From Azospirillum doebereinerae (GTDB lineage: Bacteria; Pseudomonadota; Alphaproteobacteria; Azospirillales; Azospirillaceae): 64,000 bases of DNA. This document shows positions 58,550-64,000 of this stretch, piece by piece. Under the pieces are notes generated by a model. It worked only from the letters and a program-made list of their open reading frames with translations. It was not told the origin of the DNA and made no database searches. The stretch lies in contig NZ_RZIJ01000006.1 in assembly GCF_003989665.1 (NCBI RefSeq), forward strand, positions 184,902-248,901. The letters run 5' to 3'. The position numbers and the translations under genes were made by a program. Position 1 is the first letter of the stretch, and every line of letters starts with the position of its first letter.

Positions 58550-59716
58550 TCAGCTCTTGGCGCCGAAGACCAGGTACTTCGCGGCGGCGAAGGCGCGGCC
58601 GACGAAGCCCAGCTTTTCCACGTCCTGCGCGGCGACCACGGGCACCTCCTTGCCGGGGAAGCCGGGGGCGGTGATCAGGACCTTGCCCACCACGTCGCCC
58701 TTCTTGATCGGGGCGGCCACCGGGGCGTTGCTGACCAGCGAGACCTTCATGCCGACGCGGTCGGCGCGCGCCATCGTCACGTTGAGGTCCTTGGGCACCG
58801 AGACCGGCACCGTCTCCTGCTCGCCCAGCCAGACGGGGACCTGCTCGATGGTCTCGCCGCCCTTGAACAGGGCGTAGGTGGCAAATTCGCGGAAGCCCCA
58901 CTCGATCAGCCGGGCGGATTCGTCGGCGCGGGCCTGCATGCTCGGCAACCCGTTGACCACCAGCAGCAGGCGGCGCCCCTCGCGCTCGCCCGATGCGGTC
59001 AGGCCGTAGCCGCCGGCGTCGGTGTGGCCGGTCTTCATGCCGTCCACGTTCATGCCGCGGTAGAGCAGGGGGTTGCGGTTGCCCTGGGTGATGCCGTGGT
59101 ACTTGAACTCCCGCGTCGAGTAATAGTGGTAGTATTCGGGGAAGTCCTTGATCAGGTGCTCGGCCAGGATCGCCAGATCGCGGGCGGTCATGTAGTGGTT
59201 GGGATCGGGCCAGCCAGTGGCGTTGGTCAGGTTGGTGCCGGTCAGCCCCAGCTCCTTGGCCCGCTTGGTCGCCTGCGCCGCGAAGGCCGATTCCGACCCG
59301 GACAGCCCTTCGGCCAGCACGATGCAGGCGTCGTTGCCGGACTGGATGATCACGCCCTTGAGCAGGTCGTCGACCTTGATGTTGTTGTGCAGTTCCACGA
59401 ACATCTTGGAGCCCTGCATGCGCCACGCGCGCTCGGTCACCGGCAGGGTGCTCTCCAGCGTCAGCCGGCCGCCCTTGATCGCCTCGAACACCAGATAGGC
59501 GGTCATGATCTTGCTCATCGACGACGGCGCCATGCGCTCGTCGGCGTTCTTCTCGAACAGCACGGTGTTCGAGGTGAGGTCGAGCAGGATCGCCTGCTTG
59601 GCGATGGTCTCGATGGTCGCGGCGTTGGCGACGGTGGCGGTCAGGGCGACACCCGCCGAGGCCAGCGCGACCGCCAGACCGATGACGGCGCGGGTGCGGA
59701 CGACAACAGCGTTCAT
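58550..59716 (-). CDS. D-alanyl-D-alanine carboxypeptidase (PBP5/6 type)
   Basis: A 388-residue exported penicillin-binding protein with a signal peptide ending near ATVANA. Active-site motifs are SMSK at 66-69, SGN at 126-128 and KTG at 228-230. A C-terminal beta domain follows and the last 25 residues look amphipathic (VGRAFAAAKYLVFG), the usual inner-membrane anchor. It trims the terminal D-Ala from peptidoglycan pentapeptides. It lies 46 bases after rlpA. Confidence 0.94.
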   Translation of the reverse strand: MNAVVVRTRAVIGLAVALASAGVALTATVANAATIETIAKQAILLDLTSNTVLFEKNADERMAPSSMSKIMTAYLVFEAIKGGRLTLESTLPVTERAWRMQGSKMFVELHNNIKVDDLLKGVIIQSGNDACIVLAEGLSGSESAFAAQATKRAKELGLTGTNLTNATGWPDPNHYMTARDLAILAEHLIKDFPEYYHYYSTREFKYHGITQGNRNPLLYRGMNVDGMKTGHTDAGGYGLTASGEREGRRLLLVVNGLPSMQARADESARLIEWGFREFATYALFKGGETIEQVPVWLGEQETVPVSVPKDLNVTMARADRVGMKVSLVSNAPVAAPIKKGDVVGKVLITAPGFPGKEVPVVAAQDVEKLGFVGRAFAAAKYLVFGAKS

Positions 59717-59762
59717 GATAACGTCCTCCGAGGAAACATGGCCGATCCGCCTTGCGCGGCGA

Positions 59763-60728
59763 TCAATCGACCACGATTTTGGCTTCCGTAAGGCCAGCCT
59801 GAATGATCTGGTTGAGCACGGCGTCGGCCCGGTCCACGCTGTCCAGCGGACCGACCCGGACCCGTTGCAGGGTCAGCTTTCCCGACCGGGTGGACGACAC
59901 CACGGCCGGCTGCCCGATCGACGCGAGGCGCGCCCGCGCGCGGGCCACGTTCTCGGCGCTGCCGAAGGCGCCGACCTGCACGAAGAGGTTCTCGTGGCCC
60001 GGCGGGACCGGCAGCACCGCCACCACGGGGGCCGGGACGAAGCGGCCGTCCACCACCGAACCGGCGACGGTCGCGGGCGGCGGGACCGGCGTTCCGAGGA
60101 TTCCGGAGGACGCGGTCTTGCCCGTGGTCGGGCCGGGCACCGGGCCGGAGGTTTCGATCCGGGCGCGCGGCACCGGCTTGGGCGCCGGCCCCTCGGATTC
60201 CGCCAGGATGGTGGCGGGGGTGCCCTGTCGGGCGGCGGCGGCGATGGCGCGGCTTTCCTCCGCCAGGATCTGGACGCGCACCTTGGCGGTGCCGCTGCCC
60301 TCGAATCCCAGGAGCTGCGCGCCGCGCCGCGACATGTCGATCACCCGGTTGTTGGCGAAGGGGCCGCGGTCGTTGACGCGGACCACCACCGAGCGGCCGT
60401 TGTCCAGGTTGGTCACCCGCACGAGGCTGGGCATCGGCAGCGTCTTGTGCGCCGCCGTCAGTTCGTTCTGGTCGTAGATCTCGCCGTTGGCGGTGTTCTT
60501 CGCGTGGAAGCCCGGCCCGTACCACGACGCGACGCCGGTCTCGTTGTAGTCGAAATCCTCGGTCGGGTAGTACCAGACCCCGCCGACCTGATAGGGCTTG
60601 CCGACCTTGTAGACGCCGCTGGTCGGCAGGCCGGAGCCGGGCGTACCGCCCGGTTGCTGCGCGCAGGCGGCCAGCGCGGTCACCCCGACCAGCACCGTCA
60701 CCCGTCTCAGCCAGCGCCAGCGGCCCAT
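59763..60728 (-). CDS. rlpA: RlpA-like septal lytic transglycosylase lipoprotein with SPOR domain
   Basis: A 321-residue lipoprotein (MGRWRWLRRVTVLVGVTALA, lipobox LAAC). The double-psi barrel has GVASWYGPGFHAKNTANGE, VTNLDNGRSVVVRVNDRGPF and VIDMSRRGAQLLGF. A Pro-rich linker leads to a C-terminal SPOR domain (LFVQVGAFGSAENVARARA). RlpA enzymes cut denuded glycan at the septum, and SPOR targets them there. Directly upstream of the dac gene, it forms a cell-wall pair. ATG 60728 begins the lipoprotein signal. Confidence 0.93.
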   Translation of the reverse strand: MGRWRWLRRVTVLVGVTALAACAQQPGGTPGSGLPTSGVYKVGKPYQVGGVWYYPTEDFDYNETGVASWYGPGFHAKNTANGEIYDQNELTAAHKTLPMPSLVRVTNLDNGRSVVVRVNDRGPFANNRVIDMSRRGAQLLGFEGSGTAKVRVQILAEESRAIAAAARQGTPATILAESEGPAPKPVPRARIETSGPVPGPTTGKTASSGILGTPVPPPATVAGSVVDGRFVPAPVVAVLPVPPGHENLFVQVGAFGSAENVARARARLASIGQPAVVSSTRSGKLTLQRVRVGPLDSVDRADAVLNQIIQAGLTEAKIVVD

Positions 60729-60795
60729 GCACAAAACCCCTTCGTCGAAGCGGGCGGCACTGTAGACGAGTTGCCACGCCCGCGCCAAGGCTTCC

Positions 60796-61596
60796 TCAGG
60801 GCGCCGGGAACAACGCGTCGGTGCGGTCCATCAGCCGGTAGGAGACCAGCCCGATCCACTCCCGCACCGCATCGCCGAGGATCGGCAGGTTGCGGTCCAG
60901 CTCGAAGCGGGCGTAAGGGCGGGCGTCGTGGCGGGTGCGGTAATCGACGGGGTAGGGCACCACCGCCCAGCCGACGCGGCGGAAGATGCCGACCGAGCGC
61001 GGCATGTGCATCGCCGAGGTCACCAGCAGCCAGCGCTCGCCCGGTTTGGGCGCCGCCAGATCGCGGCTGAACACGGCGTTCTCCCAGGTGTTGCGCGATT
61101 CCGTCTCGTAGAGCACGCGGTCTTCCGGGATGCCGGCCTGGAGCAGGGCGGCGCGGATCGAGGCGTCCTCCTTGGTGTCCTGCCCCAGCAGGCGGCCGGA
61201 GCCACCGGTGAAGACCGCGCGGGCGGCGGGGAAGCGGCGGACCAGATCGGCGAAGGCCAGCACCCGCTCCGCCGCGTCGTTGAGCGAGGGATCGCCCCGG
61301 TCGGCGGTCAGCGGCGGGTTGACCGCGCCGCCCAGCATGATGATACCGTCGACAGGCTCCGGTCCCAGCGGCTCGGCGTAGGGAAAGCGGTTCTCCAGCG
61401 GCAGGGCGACGAAGGCGCCCACGGGGGCGAAGGTCACCGCCAGGAAGGCCAGCGCCACCAGCGCGATCAGCCGCTCCCCGAAGCGCCGCCAGCGCGGGCG
61501 CCGCAGCATCAGCGCGCCCAGCGCCAGCGTCAGCACCAGGGCGTTGCCGGGATTGAGGACTCCCCAGGCCAGCTTCGACAGGACAAAGGACAGCAC
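60796..61596 (-). CDS. YdcF/ElyC family membrane protein (DUF218)
   Basis: A 266-residue protein with two N-terminal membrane segments (about 8-30 and 43-62) and a DUF218 domain. Typical stretches are VDGIIMLGGAVNP, AVFTGGSGRLLGQDTKEDAS, ESRNTWENAVFSRDL and WLLVTSAMHMPRSVGIFRRV. E. coli ElyC affects peptidoglycan and lipid-carrier metabolism, which would suit the rlpA-dac neighbourhood. The GTG at 61596 gives VLSFVLSKLAWG, the family start; an ATG at 61692 adds 32 unlikely residues. Confidence 0.87.
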   Translation of the reverse strand: MLSFVLSKLAWGVLNPGNALVLTLALGALMLRRPRWRRFGERLIALVALAFLAVTFAPVGAFVALPLENRFPYAEPLGPEPVDGIIMLGGAVNPPLTADRGDPSLNDAAERVLAFADLVRRFPAARAVFTGGSGRLLGQDTKEDASIRAALLQAGIPEDRVLYETESRNTWENAVFSRDLAAPKPGERWLLVTSAMHMPRSVGIFRRVGWAVVPYPVDYRTRHDARPYARFELDRNLPILGDAVREWIGLVSYRLMDRTDALFPAP

Positions 61597-61798
61597 CGGG
61601 TCGCTCGCTTTTGGCCGTGACGGACGGGGCGGAGCATAAGCGGTGCCGTGCCCCCACGGCAATCCGCTGTGGCTGTGACACGAAAGCGACACGGAACCTT
61701 AACAAGGGCGTCGCCGGTCCGGCGTTAATCTTTGCCGCCCGCCGACCGGAGAATCCGACCGGCGGGTGAACGCACTTGTCGCGAGGAAACCCAGGCCC

Positions 61799-63757
61799 AT
61801 GCTGTCCAAGCTCTCCATCGGCACGCGGATCGCGTTGCTGGTCGTCGCCTCCCTGGTCACGCTGGGGCTGCTGGGCGGCACCGTCGCGATGGGCGCGCGC
61901 AAGGTGTTCGAGGCGACGGCCGAGATGAACCGCTTCCGCACCCTCTACGAGCACACCACCGACATCGAGCGCCGCGTCGCCCGGCTCCAGTTCCAGGGCC
62001 AGCGCTTCGTCACGGAGCGCGACGCCGAGGCCGCCCGCGCCTTCGCGGCCAACGCCGACGCGGCGGTCGCGCTGCTCGGCGGCGTGCGGGACAAGGCTGG
62101 AGAGTTGATCGCCGCGTCGGACATCGATCAGGTGGCGCAGGGGCTGTCCGGCCTGAATGCGCTGTTCCAGGGGGTGGTGGACAAGGCGACGGAACTCGGC
62201 CTGACCGACGAGGCGGGCCAACGCGGCGCGCTGCGGACTTCGGCCAAAGCCATCGAGGACGAGCTGAAGCAGTGGCCCAACGCCGACAAGCTGACCGGCC
62301 GCATGGAATCGATGCGCAAGATGGAGAAGGACTTCATCATCTACCAGGACGAGGCGATGCTGTCGGGCCATCGCAAGGCCTTCAACGAGTTCACCTTCTT
62401 CCTCGCCGATTCCGGGCTGGACGAGGCCACCCAGGCCAAGCTGGAGACGCTGGCGCGCGGCTACCGCGCCGGGCTCGGCACCTTCGTGGACAGCAGCAAG
62501 GCGTTCCGCGCCCAGGTCGCGGCCTTCAACGGGGCGTTCCAGGCGCTGGTCCCGCGCTTCGACGCGCTGCTGGAGACCACCAACGCCGGCATGGCCGGCG
62601 CGGTGGACAAGCAGAACGCGGTGCGCGAGAGCGTCATCGCCAACGCGCTCGCGGTCGGCTCGGTGCTGCTGGTCGGCTTCATCGTCATCAGCCTGTTCGT
62701 GGCGCGCAGCATCACCCGGCCGCTCCGCCTGATCGAGGAGGCGATGGAGAAGCTCGCGGCCGGCGACCGCGCCGCCGCCGTGCCGGGCACCAAACGCGGC
62801 GACGAGATCGGCGCGATGGCCCGCGCGGTGGCGGTGTTCAAGGACAACCTCCAGCGCACCCACGACTTGGAGATCGAGGCGCGCGAATCCGAACGCCGGG
62901 CCGAGGCCGACCGCAAGGCGTCGCTGCGCGAGGTGGCGACCGACTTCGACGGCGCCTTCGGGCGGGTGCTGGGCACCGTGAGCATGGCGACCGAGCAAAT
63001 CCGCAATGGGGCGCATCTCCTGCGCGACATCGCCGAAACGATGAAGGACCAGGCGCTGCACACGGCGGAAAAGGCCGAGCAGACTTCGGAGGTGGTGGGG
63101 ATCGTCAACACGGTGTCGCAGACGCTGACGGCCTCCATCGGCGAGATCGGCGGGCGGGTCACCACCACCTCGACCGCCGTCGAGCGCGCGGTGAACCGGG
63201 CGCGGCAGAGCGACGCGGCGGTGCAGGCGCTCGCCGACAGCTCGCAGCGGATCGGCGAGATCGTGCGGCTGATCACCGACATCGCCGGGCAGACCAATCT
63301 GCTGGCGCTCAACGCCACCATCGAGGCGGCCAGGGCAGGGGAGGCCGGCAAGGGCTTCGCCGTCGTGGCGCAGGAGGTCAAGAATTTGGCTGGCCAGACG
63401 GCCAAGGCGACCGAGGACATCGGTTCGCAGATCGGCGCCATCCAGGGCGCCACCGCCGACGTGGTGGACGCCATCCGCGCCATCCGTTCGACGGTCGAAG
63501 AGGTGCAGGTGCTGTCCGGCGAGGTGTCGTCCGCCGTCAGCCAGCAGTTGGAGCACACGCAGAAGATCGCCTCGGCGGTGGACCGCGCCACGCACAATTC
63601 GCACGAGGTCTCGGAAAGCGTCAGCACCATGGCGATCACCGCCGCCGAGACCGGCAAGTCGGCCATCGAGATGATGTATTCCGCCGGCCGGCTGACCGTC
63701 GAGCTTCAGCAGTTGGAAAGCGACGCGGACCGTTTCGTAGCGTCGATCAAGGTTTGA
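61799..63757 (+). CDS. Methyl-accepting chemotaxis protein
   Basis: A 652-residue receptor. Membrane segment 1 is at about 12-33, followed by a roughly 240-residue helical periplasmic sensor that resembles the helical bimodular type, then membrane segment 2 ([20 protein letters not shown]) and HAMP ([20 protein letters not shown]). The signalling domain carries the tip [20 protein letters not shown] with [20 protein letters not shown]. It should signal to CheA through CheW; no che genes are in view. ATG 61799 follows GAGGAAACCCAGG. A GTG at 61766 is possible. The ligand is unknown. Confidence 0.93.
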   Translation: MLSKLSIGTRIALLVVASLVTLGLLGGTVAMGARKVFEATAEMNRFRTLYEHTTDIERRVARLQFQGQRFVTERDAEAARAFAANADAAVALLGGVRDKAGELIAASDIDQVAQGLSGLNALFQGVVDKATELGLTDEAGQRGALRTSAKAIEDELKQWPNADKLTGRMESMRKMEKDFIIYQDEAMLSGHRKAFNEFTFFLADSGLDEATQAKLETLARGYRAGLGTFVDSSKAFRAQVAAFNGAFQALVPRFDALLETTNAGMAGAVDKQNAVRESVIANALAVGSVLLVGFIVISLFVARSITRPLRLIEEAMEKLAAGDRAAAVPGTKRGDEIGAMARAVAVFKDNLQRTHDLEIEARESERRAEADRKASLREVATDFDGAFGRVLGTVSMATEQIRNGAHLLRDIAETMKDQALHTAEKAEQTSEVVGIVNTVSQTLTASIGEIGGRVTTTSTAVERAVNRARQSDAAVQALADSSQRIGEIVRLITDIAGQTNLLALNATIEAARAGEAGKGFAVVAQEVKNLAGQTAKATEDIGSQIGAIQGATADVVDAIRAIRSTVEEVQVLSGEVSSAVSQQLEHTQKIASAVDRATHNSHEVSESVSTMAITAAETGKSAIEMMYSAGRLTVELQQLESDADRFVASIKV

Positions 63758-63791
63758 CCGGACGGTACGCTGCGGTGTACGTGGGCCGATA

Positions 63792-63821
63792 AGGTTTGGA
63801 GCGGATCTTCGGTCCAAACCT
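63792..63821 (+). terminator. Hairpin after the chemotaxis receptor gene
   Basis: Perfect 9-bp stem AGGTTTGGA (63792-63800) with TCCAAACCT (63813-63821), 34 bases after the stop. No T-run follows. Confidence 0.45.
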
Positions 63822-63896
63822 CCGGTCCTGATGGTTGGGTTCTGGAAGGCCGAACAAGCGCCCTGCTCCGCTTTTTGAGTGCCAATTTTCCATAAT

Positions 63897-63906
63897 CATA
63901 ATTATG
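63897..63906. promoter_or_regulatory. AT-rich palindrome upstream of the gene at the right edge
   Basis: CATAATTATG is a perfect 10-base palindrome, with CATAAT repeated just before it (63891). It is the most AT-rich spot in this intergenic gap and lies about 90 bases before the next start, so a promoter or operator role is plausible. Confidence 0.35.
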
Positions 63907-63991
63907 CGTTTTGCGGGTTTGGAGAGGGTAGGTTCTATCCTGAAGTGCAACTCTTGTTTTAGAACAGGAGGTTAAGGCTTCAGGAGCGGTC

Positions 63992-64000
63992 ATGGGACAG
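63992..64000 (+). CDS. Start of a gene cut by the right edge
   Basis: ATG at 63992 with a strong CAGGAGCGGTC ribosome site, and codons Met-Gly-Gln before the window ends. Only the ribosome site and start support it. Confidence 0.45.

Overview
The window is a 64 kb stretch of a very GC-rich alphaproteobacterial chromosome, most likely from Azospirillum or a close relative in the Rhodospirillales. The evidence is the hopanoid squalene trio HpnC/HpnD/HpnE, a homospermidine synthase beside an ornithine decarboxylase, alphaproteobacterial gene order around yajC-secDF and tmk-holB-metG-tatD, and a GTTC-N7-GTTC SOS box on uvrA. Coding density is high. No tRNA, rRNA, CRISPR array, insertion sequence or prophage gene was seen.

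Left part (1-13.5 kb): the minus strand carries a circularly permuted ATP-grasp protein (cut by the window edge), a dihaem cytochrome lipoprotein and a giant transglutaminase/DUF2126 protein. The first and last belong to the known ATP-grasp/transglutaminase peptide-modification clusters. Next come an unknown 308-residue protein, a secreted DUF1311-like protein, an aldose-epimerase-like protein, a Ser/Thr kinase with a zinc ribbon and a large uncharacterised N-terminal region, and a secreted cyclophilin.

Envelope and polyamine part (13.6-27 kb): an AsmA-like ydbH-ynbE-ydbL operon runs into an O-GlcNAc-transferase-like gene. It is followed by a membrane coiled-coil protein, a GmhB-like phosphatase overlapping lptD, homospermidine synthase, and an ornithine decarboxylase with a long, potentially structured leader. 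An acireductone dioxygenase and an MFS exporter follow.

Conserved core (27-42.5 kb): serS-surE-pcm-nlpD-like are overlapping genes, followed by a DUF815 ATPase, then yajC-secD-secF and a Mth938/NDUFAF3-like gene. A block of sodB and hpnE-hpnD-hpnC sits between this NDUFAF3 homologue and an NDUFAF6-like gene, and trmFO follows.

Right part (42.5-64 kb): a Thr-rich small lipoprotein, uvrA, a polyphosphate neighbourhood (CYTH-CHAD protein and SixA phosphatase divergent from ppk1-ppx), another DUF1311-like protein, the minus-strand run YdcF-rlpA-dac-tmk-holB-metG-tatD-MBL hydrolase, and a methyl-accepting chemotaxis protein. Five large paired inverted repeats of one REP/BIME-like family lie between genes from 27 to 58.5 kb and none was seen to the left. 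Nothing here is a clear-cut new system. The best leads are the structured decarboxylase leader, the zinc-ribbon kinase, the repeat family, and the SOS box lying on the uvrA start codon.
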